Of a stretch of DNA of 64,000 nucleotides, positions 8,252-16,677 are shown one piece after another. The notes under the pieces are model-generated. The model saw only the letters and a program-made list of their open reading frames with translations, was not told where the DNA came from and did no database searches. Each line of letters begins with the position of its first letter. The first letter of the stretch is position 1. Both the position numbers and the translations under genes were made by a program. Location of the stretch: assembly GCF_900105835.1 (NCBI RefSeq), contig NZ_LT629783.1, forward strand, positions 3,556,501 through 3,620,500, written 5' to 3'. This stretch comes from Pseudomonas fragi. GTDB lineage: Bacteria; Pseudomonadota; Gammaproteobacteria; Pseudomonadales; Pseudomonadaceae.

Positions 8252-8660
8252 TGTGGATAAGTTGTTTGCTATCGTCCGTAAGCCATATAGACCGGGCCTT
8301 GCAAGGTTCTGGTCAAAAAACGATCAATCTGCTGTTTTATCCACTGGCCAGCCTTTAAACCCCTGAATAATCGGTTGATTGCGCGGTTTTCCACAGTCTG
8401 GGCGGCCAGTGCATAAGTTGCGCACAATCTCTGTTGGTGGATATGTGGATAAGGTGTTCGCGGCTGGCTACAGACCTTTAGAATCGTGGCTTGCAGGGTG
8501 TTGTACAAAAAACGCTCAATCGTGATTATCCGCACGACTTGTCCACTTCCCCACAATTGCTGTGGGTGTGCCTGTGGACAAGTTGTTAGCGGAGGGCTGT
8601 GGCCCTTGCCGTGCGTGGCGTGTAGAGGTTTGATCGAAAAGTGATCAGTGCTGGCTATGT
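8252..8660 (+). repeat. Three diverged tandem modules, each led by a DnaA box
   Basis: Modules begin at 8252 (TGTGGATAAG), 8444 (TGTGGATAAG) and 8573 (TGTGGACAAG). In all three a 15-mer starts exactly 62 bp after the first base of the box: CAAAAAACGATCAAT at 8314, CAAAAAACGCTCAAT at 8506, CGAAAAGTGATCAGT at 8635. The first two modules also share CTTGCAAGG/CTTGCAGGG 46 bp in and a reversed box 82-85 bp in (8337, 8526). No ORF or tRNA is present, and the rest of the 8223-8783 gap holds only a short REP. Confidence 0.7.
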
Positions 8661-8742
8661 CCGATTATAAACAACTTGGCCCAGCGCATTTATGAGCGTC
8701 ATGGGTTCGAGATCGTCCAAACCTGTCAGATAAGCCCCTCAA

Positions 8743-8770
8743 TGTGGGAGCGGGCTTGCCCGCCCCCACA
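8743..8770. repeat. Shortened REP (family 1) just after the gbcA stop
   Basis: TGTGGGAGCGGGCTTGCCCG runs directly into CCCCCACA, so this is one arm with a truncated partner. It lies 13 bp beyond the gbcA stop codon and could act as a terminator hairpin for gbcA. Confidence 0.8.
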
Positions 8771-8783
8771 GGTTGATGTGTAT

Positions 8784-10076
8784 TTATTGGGCAACTACAC
8801 CCTTGAGGTACGCCGCCGGCGCCGCCCCCAGGTTGTTCAGCAGCCGCTCGCTGTACCAGTCGACAAAGTTGACCACACCAAACTCGTAGGTTTGCGAGTA
8901 CGGCCCTGGTTGGTAGGCGATCGAGTTGATACCGCGCTGGTTTTCTTCTGCCAGGCGGCGGTCCTGGTCGTTGGTGGCGTCCCAGACCTTGCGCATGCGT
9001 TCCACGTCGTAGTCCACGCCTTCGACCGCGTCCTTGTGGACCAGCCATTTGGTGGTGACCACAGTTTCCTGCGCGCTGATCGGCCACACCGTGAACACGA
9101 TGATATGGTCGCCCATGCAGTGGTTCCAGGAGTGGGGCAGATGCAGGATACGCATCGAGCCCAGGTCCGGGTTTTTGATGCGCCCCATCAGCTTTGCGCA
9201 GCCTTGTTTGCCATCCAGGGTCATCGACACGGTGCCCTTGAGCAGTGGCATGCGCACGATGCGGTTGCGCAGGCCGAAGCTGGCATGGGCGTAGGGGATT
9301 TTTTCGGCGTCCCAGGCGGCGGCCGAAGCCGCGACGTGATCCTTGAATGCCTGGTCGGCGCGCGGGTCGGTGACGTCGTCCCATTCCAGCAGGGTCTTGA
9401 GCAACTCGGGGTGCGACGCATTGCAGTGGTAGCACTCGCGGTTGTTTTCCAGCACCAGCTTCCAGTTGGCCTTTTCCACCAGGGTGGTCTGGATCGCCAC
9501 CTTGGTGTTTTCCATGTCATAGGGTTCCATGTAGTGGTTCAGGGTGGCCAGGAACTCATCGATGGCAGGCGGGTTCTCGGCCAGGCTGATAAAGATGTAG
9601 CCGCCCGCCGTTTTGACGTTCACCGGCTTGAGGCCGTATTGCTTCATGTCGAAATCGGCGCCCATCTCGGTGCCGGCAAACAGCAGGCGCCCGTCCAGCT
9701 CGTAGGTCCACTGGTGGTAATGGCACACCAGTTTGGCGACCTTGCCCTTTTCGCTGGTACACAGCCGCGAGCCGCGATGGCGGCACACGTTATGAAAGGC
9801 ATGCACCTGGCCTTCGGCGCCGCGGATCACGATGATCGGGTTGTTGCCCACCTGCAGGGTCAGGAAGTTGCCCTTGGCCGGAATCTCGCAGGTCATACCT
9901 GCAATCAGCCACTCCTTCTGGAAGATCTCCTGCATGTCGATCTGAAACAGACGCTCGTCGTTATAGAACGGCTGCGGCAGCGAATAGGTGCGCTCGCGGT
10001 TCTGCAGCATCTCGGCGGTGGCCTTGCGTGCGGGTTCCAGTGGATCGCCCAGGCTCAGGTTTGCGGTGACGTCCAT
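8784..10076 (-). CDS. gbcA: Glycine betaine monooxygenase oxygenase subunit GbcA
   Basis: A 430-residue Rieske non-heme iron oxygenase that removes a methyl group from glycine betaine, giving dimethylglycine and formaldehyde. The Rieske 2Fe-2S ligands are C98-x-H100 and C118-x2-H121 (CRHRGS...CHYHQW). The catalytic domain has the NNRECYHCNASHPELL iron-site region. I start it at ATG 10076 (MDVTANLSLGDPLE), with AGGA 8 bases upstream, rather than at the in-frame ATGs up to 10097. It is divergent from its reductase gene gbcB over a 282-bp control region. Confidence 0.94.
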   Translation of the reverse strand: MDVTANLSLGDPLEPARKATAEMLQNRERTYSLPQPFYNDERLFQIDMQEIFQKEWLIAGMTCEIPAKGNFLTLQVGNNPIIVIRGAEGQVHAFHNVCRHRGSRLCTSEKGKVAKLVCHYHQWTYELDGRLLFAGTEMGADFDMKQYGLKPVNVKTAGGYIFISLAENPPAIDEFLATLNHYMEPYDMENTKVAIQTTLVEKANWKLVLENNRECYHCNASHPELLKTLLEWDDVTDPRADQAFKDHVAASAAAWDAEKIPYAHASFGLRNRIVRMPLLKGTVSMTLDGKQGCAKLMGRIKNPDLGSMRILHLPHSWNHCMGDHIIVFTVWPISAQETVVTTKWLVHKDAVEGVDYDVERMRKVWDATNDQDRRLAEENQRGINSIAYQPGPYSQTYEFGVVNFVDWYSERLLNNLGAAPAAYLKGVVAQ

Positions 10077-10258
10077 CGTTGTAGTCCTCATGGCCATCGG
10101 ATGTGGCCTAAAAATGGCTGATCAGGGGTGCGACGCAAGGCAAAGCAATACATGCAATGAGTGGCGCTGAGTGTGCGTTCGAAGTGCGTCGGGGCCATAT
10201 CTGCGGGCGACATGGCCCAATCTGTTCCCGACGCGCAAGCGCCCACTCTCAGGGGCTG

Positions 10259-10285
10259 GTCGCGATAAGTATGTGGATGTCGCGA
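10259..10285 (+). promoter_or_regulatory. Candidate activator site between gbcA and gbcB (direct repeat GTCGCGA)
   Basis: GTCGCGA occurs at 10259-10265 and 10279-10285, 20 bp apart, on one face of the helix as AraC-family regulators prefer. GbdR, an AraC-family activator, controls gbcA and gbcB in P. aeruginosa, so this is a plausible binding site. I cannot match it to a published consensus from memory and found no equally good copy before glyA or the dipeptidase-like gene. Confidence 0.3.
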
Positions 10286-10358
10286 ATGGATAAATGGCCG
10301 CCTCAGGGCATGCGCAGAATCGCCAGCAAGAGGCCGGCTGTCGGCCGTGGAGAAGCGC

Positions 10359-11459
10359 ATGTCCAACAGCTTTCTGAACCCGGTAACCACCCAGACCTGG
10401 GCCAATGGCCGACACATCGTGCGATGCGTCAAAGTGATTCAGGAAACCTGGGATGTGCGCACCTTCTGCTTTATGGCCGACCAGCCAATCCTGTTCTTTT
10501 TCAAGCCGGGGCAGTTCGTGACCCTGGAGCTGGAAATCGACGGTGACCCGGTGATGCGCTCGTACACCATTTCCAGTTCGCCGTCGGTGCCGTACAGCTT
10601 TTCAGTGACCATCAAGCGCGTGCCCGGTGGGCGGGTGTCCAACTGGCTGCACGACACCCTGCAGGAAGGCCAGGAGCTGGCGGTACACGGCCCGGTCGGG
10701 CTGTTCAACGCCATCGATGCGCCCAGCCCCAAGGTGCTGTACCTCAGCGGTGGTGTCGGGATTACCCCGGTGATGTCGATGGCGCGCTGGTTCTACGACA
10801 CCAACGCCAATGTCGACATGGTGTTTATCCACAGCGCCCGTTCGCCCAAGGACATCATTTACCACCGCGAGCTGGAGCATATGGCCTCGCGTATCGACAA
10901 CTTCAGCCTGCACCTGATCTGCGAGAAGCACGGGCTGGGCGAACCCTGGGCCGGGTATCGCGGCTATCTGAACCACAAGATGCTCGACCTGATGGCGCCC
11001 GACTTTATGGAGCGCGAGGTGTTTTGCTGCGGGCCGACGCCTTATATGAATGCGGTCAAGCGTCTGCTGGAAAGCAACGGTTTCGACATGAGCCGTTATC
11101 ACGAAGAGTCGTTTGGCGCGACGCCGCCCGAAGTGCGGGCCGAGGCGGTGGAACAGGCCGAGCAGGCGGCCGACGCGCCGGAGCTGGACGTGGCGGACTT
11201 GAATCAGGTGGAATTCACCGCTTCTGGCAAAAGCATCCGCGTGGGCCCAAGCGAGACGGTACATGCGGCTGCGGCCAAACTCGGGCTGATGATCCCCAAG
11301 GCCTGCGGCATGGGTATTTGCGGGACATGCAAGGTGCTGAAACTGGGCGGCGAGGTGGAGATGGAGCACAACGGCGGCATCACCGATGAAGACGTCGCCG
11401 AGGGCTACATCCTGTCGTGTTGCAGCGTGCCCAAAGGCGATGTGCGCATTGAGTTTTGA
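10359..11459 (+). CDS. gbcB: Glycine betaine monooxygenase reductase subunit GbcB
   Basis: A 366-residue ferredoxin-NADP reductase-like protein that feeds electrons to GbcA. An FAD-binding barrel comes first (VMRSYTISSSP), then the NAD domain (LYLSGGVGITPVMSMARW), then a C-terminal plant-type 2Fe-2S ferredoxin with C316, C321 and C324 (CGMGICGTC) and a final Cys in YILSCC. I start at ATG 10359 (MSNSFLNPVT) with GGAG upstream, four codons into the longest frame. Confidence 0.94.
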   Translation: MSNSFLNPVTTQTWANGRHIVRCVKVIQETWDVRTFCFMADQPILFFFKPGQFVTLELEIDGDPVMRSYTISSSPSVPYSFSVTIKRVPGGRVSNWLHDTLQEGQELAVHGPVGLFNAIDAPSPKVLYLSGGVGITPVMSMARWFYDTNANVDMVFIHSARSPKDIIYHRELEHMASRIDNFSLHLICEKHGLGEPWAGYRGYLNHKMLDLMAPDFMEREVFCCGPTPYMNAVKRLLESNGFDMSRYHEESFGATPPEVRAEAVEQAEQAADAPELDVADLNQVEFTASGKSIRVGPSETVHAAAAKLGLMIPKACGMGICGTCKVLKLGGEVEMEHNGGITDEDVAEGYILSCCSVPKGDVRIEF

Positions 11460-11466
11460 GGTTTTT

Positions 11467-11575
11467 ACCCTCACCCCAACCCTCTCCCTGAGGGAGAGGG
11501 AGCTAATTGTCAGTGGTCTTGAAGGCGCGCGCGGTCAGTCCCCTCTCCCTTCGGGAGAGGGTCAGGGTGAGGGGC
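11467..11575. repeat. Palindromic repeat family 3 (CCCTCTCCC..GGGAGAGGG) after gbcB
   Basis: CCCTCACCCCAACCCTCTCC at the left is mirrored by GGAGAGGGTCAGGGTGAGGG at the right, and the left arm forms its own hairpin CCCTCTCCCTGAGGGAGAGGG. It follows the gbcB stop by about 8 bp and probably works as a terminator or mRNA 3' guard. Other copies are at 26404 and 38216. Confidence 0.88.
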
Positions 11576-11716
11576 TTTTGCTGTTTGAAAGGCGAGACCG
11601 GGAACAAAGGCTCTAAAGCAGAGTCATTAGGGGTCTGATAAGGCCGGTTGCTGCTAGCTTAGCCGGTGACTTTTCTTTATCGTACGCGCCCTTCGAAACT
11701 GCTTGAGAACACCACC

Positions 11717-11941
11717 ATGATTGAGTCATCCCTTAGCAAACTGGAACAACTGGTCAGCGACCTGGTACAGCAAAAACAGGAACTGCTGGACGCCAACGAG
11801 CAACTGAACACCGAACTGGCCCAGGCCCGTGACGAAAACGAAAGCCTGCAACTGACCCTGATGGAACAGGAAGAAAAGCAAGGCGCGACAGCCGCCCGCA
11901 TCCAGGCACTGGTTGAGCGCGCGAGCCCTGTCAGCGCATGA
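11717..11941 (+). CDS. ZapB-like coiled-coil protein (TIGR02449 family)
   Basis: A 74-residue, almost entirely coiled-coil protein (LSKLEQLVSDLVQQKQELL, then heptads through LMEQEEKQGATAARIQALVE). This family is normally encoded directly before zapA in pseudomonads, as here: its stop overlaps the zapA start by ATGA. By analogy with ZapB it may act with ZapA at the FtsZ ring. I start at ATG 11717 rather than further upstream because the extension has no family similarity. Confidence 0.8.
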   Translation: MIESSLSKLEQLVSDLVQQKQELLDANEQLNTELAQARDENESLQLTLMEQEEKQGATAARIQALVERASPVSA

Positions 11942-12240
11942 GCCTTGACAGAGACGGAGTAAATGTCGTCTCGATTCTGGGTAACGACTACACGATCAAG
12001 GCGCCGGAGGGGGAGCAAAAGACCCTGATGGCGGCCACGGTCATGTTGAAAGCCGCCCTGGCCGAAACGAAAAGAAAGTACCCGAGCCTGATCGGGGACA
12101 AACTGCTGGTGCTGGCAGCACTGAATCTGTGTTCACAACAGATTGAGTTGCAACTGAGCCACAAACAGGAACTCGACCGTTATCAAGAGCAAGTCAGCGC
12201 CACGGTCGATGTGATTGAACGAACGTTAGGGCAATCCTGA
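11938..12240 (+). CDS. zapA: ZapA family cell-division protein
   Basis: A 100-residue ZapA-type protein that would bundle FtsZ at the division site. It has the short N-terminal globular part (VNVVSILGNDYTIKAPEGEQ) and a C-terminal helix with KLLVLAALNLCSQQIEL before a coiled coil. It departs from the usual pseudomonad ZapA, which I recall as linked to 6S RNA and the 5-formyl-THF cyclo-ligase gene. Neither is next to it here, so it is probably a second ZapA paralogue in the betaine region. Confidence 0.78.
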   Translation: MSLDRDGVNVVSILGNDYTIKAPEGEQKTLMAATVMLKAALAETKRKYPSLIGDKLLVLAALNLCSQQIELQLSHKQELDRYQEQVSATVDVIERTLGQS

Positions 12241-12256
12241 CGCTTCGCACTACTCT

Positions 12257-12392
12257 GCGTAGCAGCTGCCGAAGGCTGCGTCCGATTGCGAAGCGATCGT
12301 AAATCCTGACAGCACGGTTTAGCTGAAAGACCGGGTTGGCAGGCTTTACGACGGCTACGCCGCCGGACGCAGCCTGGCGGCAGCTGCTACGC
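12257..12392. repeat. Long palindromic repeat, family 2
   Basis: GCGTAGCAGCTGCCGAAGGC is paired with a right arm ending GGCAGCTGCTACGC, with inner GCGAAGCGATCG and a divergent loop. It sits between the convergent zapA and ltaE genes. Confidence 0.85.
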
Positions 12393-12413
12393 AGTATCAA
12401 TGCTCCTTCTATT

Positions 12414-13454
12414 TTACCCCGCCATCACTTCCCGAATATCCGCCGCCAGTTCCCGCACACGGGCTTCTTCGGTGTCCCACGAGCACATGAAACGTGCGCC
12501 GCCCTTGCCGATAAAGGTGTAGAAGCGCCAGCCCCTGGCGGTCAATGCAGCCACGGCCGGTTCCGACAGTTGCAGGAACACGCCATTGGCCTCCACCGGA
12601 AACATCAGCTCGACCCCCGGAATGTCACTCACCAACTGGCTCAGCAACTGCGCGCAGTGGTTGGCGTGGCGCGAGTGTTTGAGCCAGGCGTCGTTTTCCA
12701 GCAGGCCTACCCACGGTGCCGAGAGAAAGCGCATTTTCGAAGCCAACTGCCCGGCCTGCTTGCAGCGGTAGTCAAAATCCACTGACAAGGCATGGTCGAA
12801 AAACAGGATCGCCTCGCCCACCGCCATGCCGTTTTTGGTGCCGCCAAAACACAGCACGTCCACACCGGCTTTCCAGCTCAGCTCTGCCGGGGTGCAGCCC
12901 AGGAAGGCGCAGGCATTGGAGAAGCGGGCGCCGTCCATGTGCAGCAGCAGGCCCAACTCCTTGCAGGTGTCGCTGATGGCGCGGATTTCTTCGGGGCGGT
13001 ACACGCTGCCGACTTCGGTGGCCTGGGTGATGGTGACCACCCGCGGTTTTGGATAGTGGATGTCCTTGCGCTTGAGGGCGATTTCGCGGATCGACTCGGG
13101 GGTGATCTTGCCGTTTTCAGTGCGCGCGATCAGCAGTTTGGAACCGTTGGAAAAGAACTCCGGGGCGCCGCATTCGTCGGTTTCGACGTGGGCGGTTTCG
13201 GAGCAGATCACGCTGTGAAAGCTCTGGCACAGGGACGACAGCGCCAGGGAGTTGGCCGCCGTACCGTTGAAGGCGAAATACACTTCGCAGTCGGTTTCGA
13301 ACAGTTTGCGAAAGTCGTTGGAGGCGCGCAGCGTCCACTCATCGTCACCGTATGAGCGCTGGTGGCCGTGGTTGGCCTTTTCCATGGCGGACCAGACTTC
13401 AGGGCAGATACCGGAGTAGTTGTCGCTGGCGAATTGTTGGCTCTTATCAGTCAT
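12414..13454 (-). CDS. ltaE: Low-specificity L-threonine aldolase
   Basis: A 346-residue PLP enzyme of the threonine aldolase family, cleaving threonine/allo-threonine to glycine and acetaldehyde. Landmarks are FASDNYSGICPEV at the start, HVETDECGAPEFFSNG, LHMDGARFSNA, and the PLP lysine region DVLCFGGTKNGM. I start at ATG 13454 (MTDKSQQF); the frame extends 22 codons further but without similarity. It lies next to glyA, consistent with glycine metabolism. Confidence 0.92.
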   Translation of the reverse strand: MTDKSQQFASDNYSGICPEVWSAMEKANHGHQRSYGDDEWTLRASNDFRKLFETDCEVYFAFNGTAANSLALSSLCQSFHSVICSETAHVETDECGAPEFFSNGSKLLIARTENGKITPESIREIALKRKDIHYPKPRVVTITQATEVGSVYRPEEIRAISDTCKELGLLLHMDGARFSNACAFLGCTPAELSWKAGVDVLCFGGTKNGMAVGEAILFFDHALSVDFDYRCKQAGQLASKMRFLSAPWVGLLENDAWLKHSRHANHCAQLLSQLVSDIPGVELMFPVEANGVFLQLSEPAVAALTARGWRFYTFIGKGGARFMCSWDTEEARVRELAADIREVMAG

Positions 13455-13575
13455 TTCCCGGTTCCATGGTCCAATTGTGTGGGTGCACTTTATCCAACAT
13501 TCAGGCAGGTGCACAGGCACGACGTGAAGTGCGGAAATACCTTACAAAAGAATAGCCCAAAGCCCCATAACAAAA

Positions 13576-13662
13576 TGTGGGAGCGGGCTTGCCCGCGATG
13601 GCATCGCCCGGTTTCGCCAGGCAAACCTCGCAGCCAGTATCGCGAGCAAGCCCGCTCCCACA
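13576..13662. repeat. REP inverted pair (family 1) between ltaE and glyA
   Basis: Left arm TGTGGGAGCGGGCTTGCCCG, right arm CGAGCAAGCCCGCTCCCACA. It occupies the middle of the 349-bp divergent gap 13455-13803. The remaining 140 bp before glyA should carry its promoter, but I see no convincing -35/-10 or riboswitch there. Confidence 0.95.
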
Positions 13663-13803
13663 GGGTTATGGGAAACCATGTCGTAAACGCACCATTGCGT
13701 GGCGTCCATGGGCATTTGGTCTGCCTGCGCCAGCTCTACCATCTGGCTCAAAGGGCATCAGCCCCACCGAGACCAAAAGGCGCGCTGGCGCTGGGAGAAC
13801 GCA

Positions 13804-15057
13804 ATGTTCAGCAAGCAGGATCAGATCCAGGGTTACGACGACGCCTTGTTGGCGGCCATGAACGCCGAAGACCAGCGCCAGGAAGATCACATTGAGTTGA
13901 TCGCCTCCGAGAACTACACCAGCCAGCGCGTGATGCAAGCCCAGGGCAGCGGCCTGACCAACAAGTACGCCGAAGGCTACCCGGGCAAGCGCTACTACGG
14001 CGGCTGCGAGCATGTGGATAAAGTCGAACAGCTGGCCATCGACCGCGCCAAGCAATTGTTCGGCGCCGATTACGCCAACGTGCAGCCGCACTCGGGCAGC
14101 TCGGCCAACGCGGCGGTGTACCTGGCACTGCTCAATGCCGGCGATACCGTACTGGGCATGAGCCTGGCCCACGGCGGACACCTGACCCACGGTGCCAGCG
14201 TCAGCTTCTCGGGCAAACTCTACAACGCCGTGCAGTACGGTATCGACACCAGCACCGGCTTGATCGACTACGACGAAGTCGAGCGTCTGGCTGTTGAACA
14301 TCAACCAAAAATGATCATTGCCGGATTCTCGGCCTACTCCAAATTCCTCGATTTCCCACGCTTTCGTCAGATTGCGGACAAGGTCGGTGCATATCTGTTT
14401 GTGGATATGGCCCACGTTGCCGGGCTGGTGGCGGCCGGGCTGTACCCCAACCCGCTGCCGTATGCCGACGTGGTGACCACCACCACCCACAAAACCCTGC
14501 GCGGCCCCCGTGGTGGGCTGATCCTGACCAGGGCCAACGAAGCGCTGGAGAAAAAACTCAACTCGGCGGTGTTCCCCGGCGGCCAGGGCGGGCCGTTGAT
14601 GCATGTAATTGCTGCCAAGGCCGTGTGCTTCAAGGAAGCGCTGGAGCCGGGCTTCAAGACCTATCAAAAACAGGTCATCGATAACGCCCAGGCCATGGCC
14701 GAGGTGTTTATCAAGCGCGGCTATGACGTGGTCTCGGGCGGTACTGACAACCACCTGTTCCTGCTCAGCCTGATCCGTCAGGGCCTGACCGGCAAGGACG
14801 CCGACGCCGCCCTGGGCCGCGCCCATATCACGGTCAATAAAAATGCCGTGCCCAACGACCCGCAATCACCCTTTGTCACCTCGGGCCTGCGCATCGGCAC
14901 CCCGGCAGTGACCACCCGCGGTTTCAAGGTGGCGCAATGCACGGAGCTGGCGGGCTGGATCTGCGACATCCTCGATCACCTCGGCGATGCCGATATCGAG
15001 GCCGATGTGGCCCGCCAGGTGACTTCGCTGTGCCAAGACTTCCCGGTTTATCGCTGA
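13804..15057 (+). CDS. glyA: Serine hydroxymethyltransferase
   Basis: A 417-residue PLP enzyme interconverting glycine and serine with tetrahydrofolate. Signature pieces are [10 protein letters not shown] near residue 34, [25 protein letters not shown], and the Schiff-base lysine K230 in [15 protein letters not shown] start at ATG 13804 ([12 protein letters not shown]) with GGGAG about 8 bases upstream. It leads the run glyA-soxB-soxD-soxA-soxG, so this copy (glyA1-like) assimilates the glycine and methylene-THF made from betaine. Confidence 0.95.
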   Translation: MFSKQDQIQGYDDALLAAMNAEDQRQEDHIELIASENYTSQRVMQAQGSGLTNKYAEGYPGKRYYGGCEHVDKVEQLAIDRAKQLFGADYANVQPHSGSSANAAVYLALLNAGDTVLGMSLAHGGHLTHGASVSFSGKLYNAVQYGIDTSTGLIDYDEVERLAVEHQPKMIIAGFSAYSKFLDFPRFRQIADKVGAYLFVDMAHVAGLVAAGLYPNPLPYADVVTTTTHKTLRGPRGGLILTRANEALEKKLNSAVFPGGQGGPLMHVIAAKAVCFKEALEPGFKTYQKQVIDNAQAMAEVFIKRGYDVVSGGTDNHLFLLSLIRQGLTGKDADAALGRAHITVNKNAVPNDPQSPFVTSGLRIGTPAVTTRGFKVAQCTELAGWICDILDHLGDADIEADVARQVTSLCQDFPVYR

Positions 15058-15079
15058 GCGCGTTTTTGGAGTAGATCCT

Positions 15080-16330
15080 ATGCAACGGTATTCAGGCTTC
15101 GGCCTCTTCAAGCACTCCCTCAGCCACCACGAAAACTGGCAGAAGATGTGGCGCACACCGACCCCGAAAAAGGTCTATGACGTGGTTATCGTCGGCGGTG
15201 GCGGCCACGGGCTGGCGACCGCGTACTACCTGGCCAAGGAGCACGGCATCACCAACGTGGCCGTGGTCGAGAAGGGCTGGCTGGGCGGCGGCAACACGGC
15301 GCGCAACACTACCATCGTGCGCTCCAACTACCTGTGGGACGAGTCGGCGCACCTTTACGAACATGCGATGAAGCTGTGGGAAGGGTTGTCCCAGGACTTG
15401 AACTACAACGTCATGTTCTCCCAGCGCGGCGTCTACAACCTGTGCCATACCCTGCAGGACATGCGTGACTCCGAGCGCCGGGTAAGCGCCAACCGCCTCA
15501 ACGGCGTAGACGGTGAACTGCTCAACGGCAAGCAGGTGGCGGATGAAATCCCGTACCTCGACTGCTCGAAAAACACCCGTTACCCGATCATCGGCGCCAC
15601 CGTACAACGGCGTGGCGGCGTGGCCCGCCACGATGCCGTGGCCTGGGGCTTTGCCCGCGCCGCCGATGCCCTGGGCGTGGACTTGATCCAGCAAACCGAA
15701 GTGCTCGGCTTTCGCAAGGAAAACGGCGTGTGCATCGGCGTCGAAACCAGCAAGGGCTTTATCGGCGCCAAGCGCGTCGGTGTGGTCACGGCTGGCAACT
15801 CGGGGCATATGGCCCGCCAGGCCGGCTTTCGCCTGCCCATCGAATCGCACCCGCTGCAAGCGCTGGTGTCCGAGCCGATCAAGCCGATTATCGACAGCGT
15901 GATCATGTCCAACGCCGTTCACGGCTATATCAGCCAGTCCGACAAGGGCGACCTGGTGATCGGTGCCGGGATCGACGGCTGGGTCGGCTACGGCCAGCGC
16001 GGCTCGTACCCGGTGATCGAGCACACCATTCAGGCGATTGTGGAGATGTTCCCGGTGCTGTCCCGCGTGCGCATGAACCGTCAGTGGGGCGGCATCGTCG
16101 ATACCACGCCCGATGCCTGCCCGATCATCTCGAAAACCCCGGTGCCGAACCTGTTCTTCAACTGCGGCTGGGGTACCGGCGGCTTCAAGGCCACCCCGGG
16201 TTCGGGCAACGTCTTCGCCGCCAGCCTGGCCAAGGGCGAAATGCACCCGCTGGCCGCGCCGTTTTCCATTGACCGGTTCCACACCGGTGCCCTGATCGAC
16301 GAACACGGCGCAGCCGCTGTCGCCCACTAA
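15080..16330 (+). CDS. soxB: Sarcosine oxidase beta subunit
   Basis: A 416-residue FAD oxidoreductase of the DAO family, the flavin subunit of heterotetrameric sarcosine oxidase. It has the dinucleotide motif [19 protein letters not shown] near residue 34 and a [12 protein letters not shown] motif near the C-terminus. With SoxD, SoxA and SoxG it oxidises sarcosine to glycine, hydrogen peroxide and methylene-THF. It follows glyA by 22 bp. Confidence 0.95.
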   Translation: MQRYSGFGLFKHSLSHHENWQKMWRTPTPKKVYDVVIVGGGGHGLATAYYLAKEHGITNVAVVEKGWLGGGNTARNTTIVRSNYLWDESAHLYEHAMKLWEGLSQDLNYNVMFSQRGVYNLCHTLQDMRDSERRVSANRLNGVDGELLNGKQVADEIPYLDCSKNTRYPIIGATVQRRGGVARHDAVAWGFARAADALGVDLIQQTEVLGFRKENGVCIGVETSKGFIGAKRVGVVTAGNSGHMARQAGFRLPIESHPLQALVSEPIKPIIDSVIMSNAVHGYISQSDKGDLVIGAGIDGWVGYGQRGSYPVIEHTIQAIVEMFPVLSRVRMNRQWGGIVDTTPDACPIISKTPVPNLFFNCGWGTGGFKATPGSGNVFAASLAKGEMHPLAAPFSIDRFHTGALIDEHGAAAVAH

Positions 16331-16344
16331 CAGGAGAAATACCC

Positions 16345-16677
16345 ATGTTGCATATCTTCTGTCCCCATTGCGGCGAGCTTCGCTCCGAAGAGGAATTCCA
16401 CGCCAGCGGCCAGGCGCACATCCCGCGCCCGCTCGACCCCGGCAGTTGCACCGACGCCGAGTGGGGCGACTACCTGTTCTTTCGTGACAACCCCCGCGGC
16501 CTGCACCACGAACTGTGGAACCACGTCGCCGGTTGCCGGCAGTTTTTCAATGCCACGCGCAACACCGTGACGTACGAAATTCTCGAAACCTACCTGATCG
16601 GCAGCAAGCCGCAGTTCACTGAACAGGCGGCGCCAGCGGCCACCACGGCCACCCGCGAGCTGGGAGAAAAAGTATGA
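16345..16677 (+). CDS. soxD: Sarcosine oxidase delta subunit
   Basis: A 110-residue small subunit starting MLHIFCPHCGELRSEEEF. The two Cys of FCPHCGE and the later His/Cys in HVAGCRQFF match the zinc-binding delta subunit. It is 14 bp from soxB and overlaps soxA by ATGA, so translation is coupled. Confidence 0.94.
   Translation: MLHIFCPHCGELRSEEEFHASGQAHIPRPLDPGSCTDAEWGDYLFFRDNPRGLHHELWNHVAGCRQFFNATRNTVTYEILETYLIGSKPQFTEQAAPAATTATRELGEKV

Larger units (their letters stand above)
6888..8660. other. Cluster of DnaA boxes spanning etfA, etfB and the etfB-gbcA gap
   Basis: Perfect TTATCCACA (either strand) occurs at 6888, 7310, 7922, 8019, 8252 and 8444. Copies with one mismatch lie at 8337 (TTATCCACT), 8387 (TTTTCCACA), 8526 (TTATCCGCA) and 8573 (TTGTCCACA, minus strand). 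Random expectation for the perfect 9-mer on both strands of 64 kb is below one; the only other copies I found are single ones in glyA (14013) and rhlE (61299). The pattern suggests a DnaA-binding locus. Function is inferred, not known. Confidence 0.6.

Noticed and set aside
10159..10175. A 17-base exact match (GAGTGGCGCTGAGTGTG) shared with 44470-44486
   Set aside because: Upstream of both gbcA and pilG/gshB, but a match of this length is not improbable in 64 kb (roughly one chance in four to ten) and no palindrome or repeat structure supports it.
13663..13803. Possible glycine riboswitch upstream of glyA
   Set aside because: No tandem aptamer pattern or conserved core could be recognised in the 140 bp.
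14013..14021. Single perfect DnaA box in glyA (and another at 61299-61307 in rhlE)
   Set aside because: Each is isolated and encodes conserved residues (HVDK, VDN), so they are not counted with the cluster at 6.9-8.6 kb.
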